Program-made: the position numbers and the translations under genes
Source: Prevotella sp.
Lineage (GTDB): Bacteria > Bacteroidota > Bacteroidia > Bacteroidales > Bacteroidaceae
Direction: 5' to 3'
Length of the DNA: 15,570 nucleotides
Assembly (NCBI GenBank): GCA_022732315.1
Contig: JAIJUV010000050.1
Coordinates: 1 to 15,570, forward strand
Notes under the pieces: generated by a model
What the model saw: the letters and a program-made list of their open reading frames with translations, nothing else
The model's database searches: none
Told to the model about the DNA's origin: nothing
Part shown: one piece after another, positions 1 through 7,242 of the stretch
How the letters are laid out: each line of letters opens with the position of its first letter
How positions within the stretch are numbered: position 1 is the first letter of the stretch

Positions 1-1
1 T

Positions 2-1330
2 AGCAAAGCAGTCGATTTTATCGCTCTTAACGATGGTTCTACTATTAATAATATTCAGATAGTAGTCGACCCATCAAAGGTCGATGAGAATCAGCTCCGC
101 CAGATTACCACTGGTGCCTGCATCAGCGTAGTAGGTACCTTGGTAGAGAGCCAGGGTGCCGGTCAGAGTGTTGAGATTCAGTGCGAAAGCATCGAAATCT
201 ACGGTCTCTGCGGCAGCGACTATCCAATGCAGAAGAAGGGACAGAGCTTCGAGTACATGCGTCAGTATGCTCACCTCCGTCTTCGTACCAACACCTTTGG
301 TGCCGTGATGCGTATCCGTCACAACATGGCGATGGCTATCCACACCTACTTCCACGAGCATGGATATTTCTATTTCAATACTCCTCTCATCACAGCCAGC
401 GACTGTGAGGGTGCAGGTCAGATGTTCCAGGTTACAACCAAGAACCTCTACAACCTGAAGAAGACCGAGGATGGCAAGATTGACTATTCTGATGATTTCT
501 TCGGCAAGCAGACTTCACTGACCGTTTCTGGTCAGTTGGAGGGTGAGCTGGGTGCCACAGCACTTGGCGCTATCTATACCTTCGGTCCTACCTTCCGTGC
601 AGAGAACAGTAACACTCCTCGCCACCTGGCTGAGTTCTGGATGGTTGAGCCAGAGGTTGCTTTCCTGGATATGGACGGTTTGATGGAGTTGGAGGAAGAC
701 TTCATCAAGTACTGTATCCGTTGGGCACTGGAGCACTGCAAGGACGACCTCGCTTTCTTGAACAAGATGATCGACAAGGGCTTGATTGCTCGCTTGGAGG
801 GTGTATTGAATTCCGACTTCGTTCATCTTCCATACACCGAGGGTATCCGTATCCTGCAGGAGGCTATCGCCAAGGGCAAGAAGTTTGAGTTCCCATGCGA
901 GTGGGGTGACGACCTGGCTTCAGAGCACGAGCGCTTCCTCGTAGAGGAGCACTTCAAGCGTCCTGTTATCATGACCAACTATCCAAAGGCCATCAAGGCA
1001 TTCTATATGAAGATAGATGAGGAGGAGAGCGGCTTCGGCGGCAAGAGCGGTCAGACCGTTCAGGGTACCGACGTACTGTTCCCACAGATTGGTGAGATTA
1101 TCGGTGGTTCTGTCCGTGAGGAGAGCTACGATAAGTTGATGGGTGAGATTGAGGCTCGCAATATCCCTATGAAGGATATGAACTGGTATCTTGATACCCG
1201 TAAGTACGGTTCATGCCCACACGCAGGTTTCGGTCTCGGTTTCGAGCGTCTGATTCTCTTCGTAACCGGTATGCAGAACATCCGCGACGTGATTCCGTTC
1301 CCACGTACACCAAAGAATGCAGAGTTCTAA
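2..1330 (+). CDS. asnS: Asparaginyl-tRNA synthetase, 5'-truncated by the window edge
   Basis: Class IIb aminoacyl-tRNA synthetase that charges tRNA-Asn with asparagine in the cytoplasm. The reading frame is open from base 2, so the start lies outside the window; 442 residues are visible, against roughly 465 for the bacterial family, so about 20-25 N-terminal residues of the OB-fold anticodon-binding domain are missing. The visible start still belongs to that domain. Class II motif 2 (FRAEN, bases 593-607, followed by [11 protein letters not shown]) and motif 3 (GFGLGFERL, bases 1226-1252, then [10 protein letters not shown]) are intact. The internal insertion and the C-terminal PRTP ending separate it from AspRS and fit AsnRS. 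It is followed by its own terminator, so trpS is probably transcribed separately. The last 26 bases, including the stop codon, are duplicated just downstream. Confidence 0.96.
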   Translation, partial: SKAVDFIALNDGSTINNIQIVVDPSKVDENQLRQITTGACISVVGTLVESQGAGQSVEIQCESIEIYGLCGSDYPMQKKGQSFEYMRQYAHLRLRTNTFGAVMRIRHNMAMAIHTYFHEHGYFYFNTPLITASDCEGAGQMFQVTTKNLYNLKKTEDGKIDYSDDFFGKQTSLTVSGQLEGELGATALGAIYTFGPTFRAENSNTPRHLAEFWMVEPEVAFLDMDGLMELEEDFIKYCIRWALEHCKDDLAFLNKMIDKGLIARLEGVLNSDFVHLPYTEGIRILQEAIAKGKKFEFPCEWGDDLASEHERFLVEEHFKRPVIMTNYPKAIKAFYMKIDEEESGFGGKSGQTVQGTDVLFPQIGEIIGGSVREESYDKLMGEIEARNIPMKDMNWYLDTRKYGSCPHAGFGLGFERLILFVTGMQNIRDVIPFPRTPKNAEF

Positions 1331-1357
1331 AGTACCCCAAAGAATGCAGAATTCTAA
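1305..1357 (+). repeat. 26-bp direct duplication of the asnS 3' end
   Basis: Bases 1305-1330, which encode the last codons and stop of asnS, recur at 1332-1357 with 24 of 26 bases identical (offset 27). The second copy lies wholly after the stop codon, so it is non-coding now. It reads as a recent tandem duplication by slippage or unequal exchange. Confidence 0.9.
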
Positions 1358-1392
1358 TTTCCGTTGATATCAACGAAAACAGAATATAGAAT

Positions 1393-1430
1393 AAGCGAGG
1401 CTTCTTTTTCAGAGGTCTCGCTTTTATTTT
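1393..1430 (+). terminator. Rho-independent terminator of asnS
   Basis: A 12-bp stem pairs 1393-1404 with 1412-1423 (outer seven pairs AAGCGAG/CTCGCTT perfect, two wobble pairs inside) around a seven-base loop. It is followed by TTTTATTTT to 1430. Position 60-100 bases after the asnS stop fits termination of that gene. Confidence 0.85.
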
Positions 1431-1480
1431 GCCTGCTTAGCTCATATTTTGGCAGCTAGGCTCATATTTTGCCTGCTTAG
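1421..1480 (+). repeat. Three tandem 20-bp units behind the asnS terminator
   Basis: Units at 1421-1440, 1441-1460 and 1461-1480 align without gaps; the first and third differ at two bases, and the middle one carries a few more changes around GGCAGCTAGG. The common core is ATTTTGCCTGCTTAG. The first unit includes the 3' edge and T tract of the terminator. No coding role is seen. Confidence 0.75.
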
Positions 1481-1535
1481 GTCTGGGTTTTGGTTATTTT
1501 TACATCTTTTCTTCCTCTTTTTCATTATTTTATTG

Positions 1536-1543
1536 TACCTTTG
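1536..1543 (+). promoter_or_regulatory. Candidate -7 element of the trpS promoter
   Basis: TACCTTTG matches the Bacteroidetes -7 consensus TAnnTTTG and lies 28 bases before the trpS start. No clear TTG is seen about 20 bases upstream, so only the -7 half is supported. Confidence 0.5.
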
Positions 1544-1571
1544 CAGCTAAATTATTAAAATCGTAAGAAAA

Positions 1572-2657
1572 ATGGGAAAGATTATATTGACGGGCGACCG
1601 TCCTACAGGTAAACTTCACCTGGGTCACTACATCGGCTCATTGCAGCGCCGAGTACAGCTTCAGAATGCTGGCGACTTCGATAGAATGTTCGTGTTCATG
1701 GCCGACGTTCAGGCTTTGACAGATAACGCTGACAATCCTGAGAAGATTCGCCAGAACATTACAGAGGTAGCACTCGATTATCTTTCTGCGGGTCTCGACC
1801 CACAGAAGTGTACACTCTATATCCAGAGTATGATTCCTGAGTTGGCTGAGTTGACTACCTACCTGATGAACCTCATCTCTGTATCTCGTGTTCAGCGTAA
1901 CCCTACCGTGAAAACAGAGATCAAGATGCGTAACTTCGAGGCAAACATTCCTCTCGGTTTCTTCTGCTATCCTGTGAGCCAGGCTGCCGACATCACCGCT
2001 TTCAAGGCTACAACCGTGCCTGCCGGTGAGGACCAGGAGCCTATGCTGGAGGTAACCCGCGAGTTGGTTCGCCGTTTTAACCAGACTTATGCGCCTGTAT
2101 TGGTAGAGCCAGAGATTCTGCTTCCGGAGATTGCCTGCTGCCGTCGCCTTCCAGGAACTGATGGTAAGGAGAAGATGAGCAAGAGTCTCGGCAACTGCAT
2201 CTACATGAGCGATGACGAGAAGACCGTTTGGAAGAAGGTGAAGAAGATGTCTAACGGTGAGCCACGCATGAGTATGGAAGAGCCTGGACATCTGGAGGGA
2301 AATGCCGTGTTCACTTATCTGGAGGCATTCTCTACTCCTGAGGACTTCGCTGAGTTCTGGCCAGAGTTCAAGACTTTGGATGAGTTGAAGGAGCAGTATG
2401 TGAAGGGTGGTATCGGTGATGGCACCTGCAAGAAGTTCCTGAACAGCGTCATCAACAAGATGCTTGACCCAATCCGTGCCCGCCGTCATGAGTTTGAGCA
2501 GGATATTCCTGAGGTATTCAATATCCTGAAGAAGGGTAGCGAAGATGCCCGCGAATTTGCAGCCCAGACCATGGACGAGGTTCGCAAGGCAATGCGCATC
2601 GATTATTTCAGCGATGCTGCCTATATTGAGGAGCAGGCTGCGAAGTTTAGAATTTAG
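1572..2657 (+). CDS. trpS: Tryptophanyl-tRNA synthetase
   Basis: Class I aminoacyl-tRNA synthetase that attaches tryptophan to tRNA-Trp in the cytoplasm. The 361-residue product begins MGKIILTGDRPTGKLHLGHY: the TGDRPTG stretch is typical of TrpRS, and HLGH at residues 16-19 is the HIGH signature. KMSKS is exact at residues 201-205 (KEKMSKSLGN). Between them lies the Rossmann fold with the tryptophan pocket; the C-terminal third is the helical anticodon-binding part. It is slightly longer than the 330-340 residues of E. coli or Bacillus TrpRS. The start is the first ATG in frame and directly follows an AT-rich leader of about 20 bases behind the -7 element. It lies alone between the asnS terminator and the MATE gene, with which it may share a transcript. 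Confidence 0.96.
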   Translation: MGKIILTGDRPTGKLHLGHYIGSLQRRVQLQNAGDFDRMFVFMADVQALTDNADNPEKIRQNITEVALDYLSAGLDPQKCTLYIQSMIPELAELTTYLMNLISVSRVQRNPTVKTEIKMRNFEANIPLGFFCYPVSQAADITAFKATTVPAGEDQEPMLEVTRELVRRFNQTYAPVLVEPEILLPEIACCRRLPGTDGKEKMSKSLGNCIYMSDDEKTVWKKVKKMSNGEPRMSMEEPGHLEGNAVFTYLEAFSTPEDFAEFWPEFKTLDELKEQYVKGGIGDGTCKKFLNSVINKMLDPIRARRHEFEQDIPEVFNILKKGSEDAREFAAQTMDEVRKAMRIDYFSDAAYIEEQAAKFRI

Positions 2658-2690
2658 TTTATAGTTAATAGTTTATAATTGATAGTTAGG
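2655..2690 (+). repeat. Short AT-rich direct repeats after trpS
   Basis: TAGTTTATA occurs at 2655-2663 (the first copy includes the trpS stop) and at 2669-2677, followed by two further ATAGTTA-like pieces. Such low-complexity spacers are common between Bacteroidales genes. No terminator is visible before the next gene. Confidence 0.5.
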
Positions 2691-2743
2691 CATACGCCGT
2701 TTCGGAAAGTACATTCTTAATTATTAATTATTGATTTTTAATT

Positions 2744-4030
2744 ATGAATAAACGAATATTGCAATTAGCGGTGCCGTCGATAATATCCAATATCACGGTA
2801 CCGCTTTTAGGTTTGGTGGATGTTGCCATCGTGGGGCATATCGGCGATGCGGCTTATATCGGAGCCATTGCCGTGGGGTCGATGCTTTTCAATGTCATCT
2901 ACTGGCTCTTCGGATTCCTGAGAATGGGAACCAGCGGAATGACTTCGCAGGCTTTGGGCAGGAGAGACTTTGCCGAAGTGCTGAGGCTCCTGGTTCGGTC
3001 TCTGGGCATCGGCGTAGGGATAGGACTCCTGTTCTTTATCCTGCAGAGATGGATTATCGGCTGCGGACTGTGGGCGATGTCGCCGGAAGCGGATGTCGTG
3101 GAACTGGCCCGCAGATATTGCTATGTCTGTATCTGGGGAGCGCCTGCCGTGCTCGGACTCTATGGATTCACGGGCTGGTTTATCGGTATGCAGAACACCC
3201 GTATCCCGATGGTGGTGTCGCTGACGCAGAATGTGGTGAACATCGTTGCCTCCCTGGTGTTCGTCTTCGTCTGCCGAATGACGGTAGAGGGCGTGGCGCT
3301 CGGCACGGTTATCGCCCAATGGTGGGGATTCCTGATGGCATGCGTGCTCTATCGGCTTTATTATCGCAGATTAAATAAGTATGATTATTGCCAGCATCTC
3401 TTTGATTCTGAACCGCTGAAGCGATTCTTCTCTTTAAACAGAGACATCTTCCTCCGCACCGTATGTCTGGTGGCAGTGAACCTCTTCTTTACGGCAGCAG
3501 GTTCCCGCGAGAGTACGCTGGTGCTGGCTGTCAACACGTTGCTGATGACGCTTTTTACCATCTTCTCCTATTTCATGGATGGCTTTGCCTATGCGGCAGA
3601 GGCATTGAGCGGCAAGTATTACGGTGCCGGGAATAGGGTAGCGTTCCGGGAGGTGGTCAGGCGGACGATGGGTTTCGGAGTGGGCGTAGCCTTCGGTTTC
3701 ACCTTATTATATATAATAGTTGGTGAGAACTTCCTCTCTTTGCTGACCAGTGATGAGCGGGTGATAGCAGCGTCGGGCGAGTATTTCGGATGGGCAATAT
3801 TGATACCCCTGGCAGGAATGCCGGCATTCGTTTTCGATGGCATCTTCGTGGGCATCACCCGCTCGAAGTCGATGCTCTGTTCCACTGCCGTGGCCTCAGC
3901 CTCGTTCTTCGCATTGTTTTTTGGTCTGCATCCTCTGCTAGGCAACCATGCCCTGTGGCTTGCCTTTATCCTCTACCTCGTTTTGCGAGGTATCGTATTA
4001 TTCGTCATTTACCGTAGCCAACTGCGGTAA
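2744..4030 (+). CDS. MATE family efflux transporter, DinF-like subfamily
   Basis: Inner-membrane multidrug or toxic-compound exporter of the MATE family (MatE domain twice, normally 12 helices), driven by a Na+ or H+ gradient. The 428 residues are hydrophobic throughout. The N-terminal repeat shows the family landmarks VPLLGLVDVAIVGHIGD (residues 19-35) and GFLRMGTSGMTSQALGRRD (57-75); the FLRMGTSG form is characteristic of the DinF branch rather than NorM. The second half repeats the pattern with a DGFAYAAEALSGKYYGAG stretch. Substrate cannot be read from the sequence. The start ATG follows a very AT-rich spacer of 86 bases after trpS without a convincing promoter, so read-through from trpS is possible. 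The last ten codons form one arm and the loop of the terminator. Confidence 0.92.
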   Translation: MNKRILQLAVPSIISNITVPLLGLVDVAIVGHIGDAAYIGAIAVGSMLFNVIYWLFGFLRMGTSGMTSQALGRRDFAEVLRLLVRSLGIGVGIGLLFFILQRWIIGCGLWAMSPEADVVELARRYCYVCIWGAPAVLGLYGFTGWFIGMQNTRIPMVVSLTQNVVNIVASLVFVFVCRMTVEGVALGTVIAQWWGFLMACVLYRLYYRRLNKYDYCQHLFDSEPLKRFFSLNRDIFLRTVCLVAVNLFFTAAGSRESTLVLAVNTLLMTLFTIFSYFMDGFAYAAEALSGKYYGAGNRVAFREVVRRTMGFGVGVAFGFTLLYIIVGENFLSLLTSDERVIAASGEYFGWAILIPLAGMPAFVFDGIFVGITRSKSMLCSTAVASASFFALFFGLHPLLGNHALWLAFILYLVLRGIVLFVIYRSQLR

Positions 4031-4050
4031 ATGGCGAATTGTGTTTTAAT
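4001..4050 (+). terminator. Terminator embedded in the 3' end of the MATE gene
   Basis: Bases 4001-4016 pair with 4023-4038 (16 pairs, two of them G-T) around the loop GCCAAC, followed by TTGTGTTTTA. The left arm is coding and the stop codon at 4028-4030 sits in the right arm. It separates the MATE gene from the oxidoreductase operon. Confidence 0.75.
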
Positions 4051-4188
4051 GGGATATAATACTAGAAATAATGCACATTGTTCTTGAAAAATTGCACACT
4101 TGAAATATTGTGTGCGCATTTTCGGGAAAAACTACATTAATTTAGTTTAAAACTTGCGTCGATATTCTTTTTCTTTGCATAATTTTCG

Positions 4189-4196
4189 TAATTTCG
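4189..4196 (+). promoter_or_regulatory. Weak candidate -7 element for the oxidoreductase operon
   Basis: TAATTTCG differs from TAnnTTTG at one base and lies 30 bases before the TPR gene. No TTG lies 20 bases upstream. The rest of the 4039-4188 spacer is AT-rich and holds a small hairpin (GCACAC 4094-4099 with GTGTGC 4110-4115). A promoter is expected here because a terminator precedes it, but this box is only a guess. Confidence 0.25.
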
Positions 4197-4226
4197 CACA
4201 GCAAAACTAGAAAAAAATAGAGTAAA

Positions 4227-4406
4227 ATGACAGCAGAAGAATATTATCAGCAGGGAAACGCCTGGCGGAAGCAAGGCGACTTTAAGCATGCCCTCGACTG
4301 CTATATGGAGGCCATCGCCCTCGACCCCGAGAGTCCGGCTGTAGCGGCAAAGGAGATGCTTGATAATATCATGAGCTTTTATTGCAAAGACTACTACAAT
4401 CCATAA
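4227..4406 (+). CDS. Small tetratricopeptide-repeat protein at the head of the oxidoreductase operon
   Basis: A 59-residue protein, ATG at 4227 to TAA at 4404-4406. Residues 5-35 form one TPR: YYQQGNAWRKQGDFKHALDC followed by YMEAIALDPESP, with the canonical small residues and the closing proline. A second helix and an aromatic tail (FYCKDYYNP) end it. It is cytosolic by composition. From memory, a small TPR protein commonly precedes the ferredoxin and VorB/Kor genes in Bacteroides and Prevotella; here it lies 67 bases before the ferredoxin, in the same direction and with no terminator between. That suggests a role in assembly or partner binding of the complex, which is inference. One TPR alone is unlikely to fold stably unless it dimerises or docks on a partner. 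Confidence 0.85.
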   Translation: MTAEEYYQQGNAWRKQGDFKHALDCYMEAIALDPESPAVAAKEMLDNIMSFYCKDYYNP

Positions 4407-4473
4407 TGCTCTATGTGGACCGCAGCAGCCTTGGCTACTCCAAAAGTAAAGATAATAAGAAAAAATTTAGAAT

Positions 4474-4704
4474 ATGAGCAAGATTAAAGGGGCTATTGTA
4501 GTCGATACCAAGCGTTGCAAGGGATGCGCGCTCTGCGTAGAGGCTTGTCCTCATCATGTCATCGCATTGGCCGAGAAGAAGGTCAATGTGCATGGTTATC
4601 GCTATGTAGAGGCAGCTGTGCCTGATGCATGCGTTGGCTGTACTTCGTGCGCCATCGTCTGCCCAGACGGTTGCATCACTGTTTATCGAAAGAAGGAGGA
4701 CTAA
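4474..4704 (+). CDS. 2x[4Fe-4S] ferredoxin subunit of 2-oxoacid:ferredoxin oxidoreductase
   Basis: A 76-residue bacterial-type ferredoxin with two complete CxxCxxCxxxCP cluster sites: C15, C18, C21, C25 and C53, C56, C59, C63. It is the delta-type subunit that carries electrons from the thiamine-dependent decarboxylation site to an external ferredoxin. An extra cysteine at position 67 follows the second site. It is followed after three bases by the alpha-subunit gene, so the two are almost certainly cotranscribed and probably translationally coupled. The start ATG follows a purine-rich A stretch rather than a Shine-Dalgarno site, as is usual in Bacteroidetes. The symbol korD or vorC would depend on substrate, which the sequence does not settle. 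Confidence 0.93.
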   Translation: MSKIKGAIVVDTKRCKGCALCVEACPHHVIALAEKKVNVHGYRYVEAAVPDACVGCTSCAIVCPDGCITVYRKKED

Positions 4705-4707
4705 ACA

Positions 4708-5790
4708 ATGGCAAATCAAGAAGTAACATTAATGAAGGGCAATGAGGCGATAGCCCATGCCTGCATCAGATGTGGTGCGGATGGCTTCTTTGGCTATCCT
4801 ATCACACCTCAGAGTGAGATTATTGAGACGCTGGCTCTGCTCAAGCCTTGGGAGACATCGGGAATGGTGGTTCTGCAGGCTGAGAGTGAGGTGGCGGCTA
4901 TCAACATGGTTTATGGTGGCGCCGGTGCCGGAAAGCGTGTCATCACCACCTCGTCAAGTCCGGGTGTGGCTTTGATGCAGGAGGGCATCTCCTATATGGC
5001 GGGTGCCGAGATTCCGGGTGTTATCGTCAACGTGCAGCGTGGCGGTCCGGGCTTGGGTACCATCCAGCCATCACAGAGTGATTATTTCCAGGCTACCCGT
5101 GGTGGCGGTAACGGCGATTACAACGTCATCGTGCTGGCTCCTGCATCGGTTCAGGAGATGGCAGATTTCGTAGATCTCGCCTTCACCCTTGCCTTCAAGT
5201 ATCGCAATCCGGCGATGATCCTGAGCGATGGCGTCATCGGACAGATGATGGAGAAGGTGGTTCTGCCTCCGGTAAAACCACGTCGCACCGAGGAGGAGAT
5301 TGCTAAGGAGTGTCCATGGGCTACCATCGGCCGTACTAAGAGTCGCCCTGTGAACATCATGACCTCTCTGGAACTCAAGCCTGAGGTCATGGAGGCACGC
5401 AACATCGCCCTTCAGGAGAAATATCAGAAGATTCGTGACAACGAGGTAAGATATGAGATGGAGCAGATGGAGGATGCCGACTATGTTATCGTAGCCTTCG
5501 GAAGTGCGGCACGTATCGCCGAGAAGAGTATCGAGAATGCTCGTGAGCAGGGCATCAAGGTGGGATTGTTCCGTCCTATCACCCTCTGGCCTTTCCCTGA
5601 AAAGGAGATTCATGAACTTGCCAAGACCAAGAAGGGCATTCTGGTTGCCGAAATCAATGCAGGTCAGATGGTTCAGGATGTGCGTTTGGCTGTAAATGGC
5701 CAGACTCCAGTTGAGCACTTCGGTCGCCTGGGCGGCATCGTGCCTGAGCCAGAGGAAATCGTTGAAGCATTAAAGAAGTTAATAAAATGA
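4708..5790 (+). CDS. vorB: 2-oxoacid:ferredoxin oxidoreductase alpha subunit (VorB/KorA type)
   Basis: Alpha subunit of a thiamine-diphosphate enzyme that converts a 2-oxoacid, CoA and oxidised ferredoxin to acyl-CoA, CO2 and reduced ferredoxin, or runs the reverse carboxylation. The 360 residues start MKGNEAIAHACIRCG (residues 9-23) and carry the pyrimidine-binding domain signatures GYPITPQSE (29-37), TSSSPGVALMQEGISYMAG (81-99) and VQRGGPGLGT (109-118). The C-terminal part is the transketolase-C-like domain. Separate alpha, beta, gamma and delta genes are the VOR/KOR layout; large single-chain pyruvate:ferredoxin oxidoreductases look different. The VorB label (branched-chain 2-oxoacid, 3-methyl-2-oxobutanoate) is the usual annotation for this family in Bacteroides; 2-oxoglutarate (korA) is the main alternative. 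The stop overlaps the beta-subunit start by four bases. Confidence 0.9.
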   Translation: MANQEVTLMKGNEAIAHACIRCGADGFFGYPITPQSEIIETLALLKPWETSGMVVLQAESEVAAINMVYGGAGAGKRVITTSSSPGVALMQEGISYMAGAEIPGVIVNVQRGGPGLGTIQPSQSDYFQATRGGGNGDYNVIVLAPASVQEMADFVDLAFTLAFKYRNPAMILSDGVIGQMMEKVVLPPVKPRRTEEEIAKECPWATIGRTKSRPVNIMTSLELKPEVMEARNIALQEKYQKIRDNEVRYEMEQMEDADYVIVAFGSAARIAEKSIENAREQGIKVGLFRPITLWPFPEKEIHELAKTKKGILVAEINAGQMVQDVRLAVNGQTPVEHFGRLGGIVPEPEEIVEALKKLIK

Positions 5791-6551
5791 ATGATATAAT
5801 TTCACCAGAGAATCTGGTATATAAGAAGCCTACGCTGATGAACGATACCCCGATGCACTATTGCCCGGGCTGTTCGCATGGCGTAGTTCATAAGCTCGTT
5901 GCCGAGGTCATCGAGGAGATGGGCATGGAGGATAAGACGGTGGGCGTTTGTCCGGTGGGCTGTGCCGTATTCGCTTATCGCTATTTGGATATCGACTGGC
6001 AGGAAGCTGCCCATGGCCGTGCTCCTGCTGTGGCTACGGGCATCAAGCGCTTGTGGCCTGACCGCCTCGTCTTCACCTATCAGGGTGATGGCGACCTGGC
6101 GTGCATCGGTACCTGCGAGGCCATCCACGCCCTGAACCGTGGCGAGCACATCGCCATCATCTTCATCAACAATGCCATCTATGGTATGACTGGTGGACAG
6201 ATGGCTCCAACCACCCTGTTGGGGCAGAAAACCGCTACCTGTCCTTACGGACGAGAGGCTGATCTTCATGGTTATCCACTGAACATCACTGAACTTGCCA
6301 GCCATCTGCAGGGTACCTGCTATGTAACCCGCCAGAGTGTGGAGACCGTGGCAAGCATCCGCAAGGCAAAGAAGGCTATCCGCAAGGCGTTCGAGGCAAG
6401 CATGCAGGGCAAGGGTTCCAGCCTGGTAGAAATCGTTTCTACCTGCAACAGCGGATGGAAGCTCTCACCTGTTGAGGCAAACAAGTGGATGGAAGAGAAC
6501 ATGTTTAAGCAGTATCCTAAGGGCGACCTGAAGGATACAACGGGAATTTGA
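5787..6551 (+). CDS. 2-oxoacid:ferredoxin oxidoreductase beta subunit, thiamine-diphosphate binding
   Basis: Beta subunit that holds the cofactor. The 254 residues include CPGCSHG (C26, C29) near the N terminus, a second cysteine pair CPVGC (55-59), HGRAPAVATGIKR (76-88), and the thiamine-diphosphate motif GDGD (100-103) through INN (127-129), followed by YGMTGGQ (132-138), which binds Mg and the diphosphate. The CPGC form is typical of KorB and VorA subunits. ATGA overlap with the alpha-subunit gene indicates translational coupling. The C terminus (residues 210-254) is complete, ending in a lysine-rich helix. Substrate class is as uncertain as for the alpha subunit; korB or vorA would both be defensible names. 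Confidence 0.92.
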   Translation: MNDIISPENLVYKKPTLMNDTPMHYCPGCSHGVVHKLVAEVIEEMGMEDKTVGVCPVGCAVFAYRYLDIDWQEAAHGRAPAVATGIKRLWPDRLVFTYQGDGDLACIGTCEAIHALNRGEHIAIIFINNAIYGMTGGQMAPTTLLGQKTATCPYGREADLHGYPLNITELASHLQGTCYVTRQSVETVASIRKAKKAIRKAFEASMQGKGSSLVEIVSTCNSGWKLSPVEANKWMEENMFKQYPKGDLKDTTGI

Positions 6552-6559
6552 GCATAGAA

Positions 6560-6607
6560 TTCAAAGTAATCATCAAGTTCAAAGTTCAATTCTCAAAGTT
6601 CAAAGTT
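6560..6607 (+). repeat. TCAAAGT-rich spacer between beta and gamma subunit genes
   Basis: TCAAAGT occurs at 6561, 6579, 6593 and 6600, giving a low-complexity 62-base gap inside an otherwise tightly packed operon. It is open in the gamma-subunit frame, but would encode a lysine/phenylalanine-rich tail unlike the family, so it is read as non-coding. Confidence 0.6.
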
Positions 6608-6613
6608 AAAAAT

Positions 6614-7162
6614 ATGAAGACAGAAATCATTATATCCGGTTTTGGTGGTCAGGGCGTCCTTTCGATGGGAAAGATCCTGGCCTACTCAGGACTGATGGAA
6701 GACAAGGAGGTAACCTGGATGCCTGCTTACGGACCAGAGCAGCGTGGCGGTACAGCCAACGTAACGGTCATCGTGAGCGACAGCCGCATCTCTTCGCCTA
6801 TCCTAAGCCATTATGATGTAGCCATCGTGCTCAACCAGCCATCGCTCGATAAGTTTGAGCCAAAGATTAAGCCAGGTGGTATCCTGATTTACGATGGTTA
6901 TGGCGTGATGAATCCTCCACAGCGCAAGGACATCACCATCTATCGCATTGATGCGATGGACAAAGCTGCCGAGATGAAAAATTCGAAGGTGTTCAATATG
7001 ATTGTATTGGGTGGACTGCTGAAGGTTTGCCCTGTGGTGAGCACCGACGGTTTGAACAAGGCACTCTTCAAGTCGTTGCCAGAGCGCCATCATAACCTGA
7101 TTCCATTGAATATGCAGGCAGTGGAAGAGGGAATGAAAATTATCGAGAAAGTAGAACGATAA
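6614..7162 (+). CDS. 2-oxoacid:ferredoxin oxidoreductase gamma subunit
   Basis: Gamma subunit (POR/KOR gamma domain) of the complex encoded just upstream; it contributes to the CoA-binding face. From the ATG at 6614 the product is 182 residues, the usual family size, and begins MKTEIIISGFGGQGVLSMGK with the family's glycine-rich GFGGQG at residues 9-14. EQRGGTANVTVIVSD and the later VLGGLLKV stretch are also typical. An upstream in-frame ATG at 6548 overlaps the beta-subunit stop and would add 22 residues coded by the TCAAAGT repeat; these do not match the family, so the later start is preferred. It is the last gene of the operon; an inverted repeat follows. Confidence 0.92.
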   Translation: MKTEIIISGFGGQGVLSMGKILAYSGLMEDKEVTWMPAYGPEQRGGTANVTVIVSDSRISSPILSHYDVAIVLNQPSLDKFEPKIKPGGILIYDGYGVMNPPQRKDITIYRIDAMDKAAEMKNSKVFNMIVLGGLLKVCPVVSTDGLNKALFKSLPERHHNLIPLNMQAVEEGMKIIEKVER

Positions 7163-7176
7163 GTTTTAAAATAGTA

Positions 7177-7229
7177 CGCTAAGTTAGAGACAATAGGTCG
7201 ATAGCTTAGCGGACTGATATTAATTTTTT
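7177..7229 (+). terminator. Inverted repeat with distant T run after the oxidoreductase operon
   Basis: Bases 7177-7186 pair with 7202-7211 (CGCTAAG/CTTAGCG plus three further pairs, one wobble) around a 15-base loop. A run of six T begins 12 bases after the stem, too far for a classic terminator. It could be a weak terminator or an operator for the hexosaminidase gene, whose ATG is 32 bases further on. Confidence 0.4.
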
Positions 7230-7242
7230 ATAGATAAGCCGT

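Noticed and set aside
1638..2489. Long minus-strand open frame (283 codons) opposite trpS
   Set aside because: It is entirely inside a clear trpS gene, with leucine/histidine-rich composition expected of an antisense shadow and no recognisable motif.
6548..6613. Upstream ATG at 6548 as the start of the gamma subunit
   Set aside because: The extra 22 residues are a translation of the TCAAAGT repeat spacer and precede the normal family start MKTEIIISGFGGQG.
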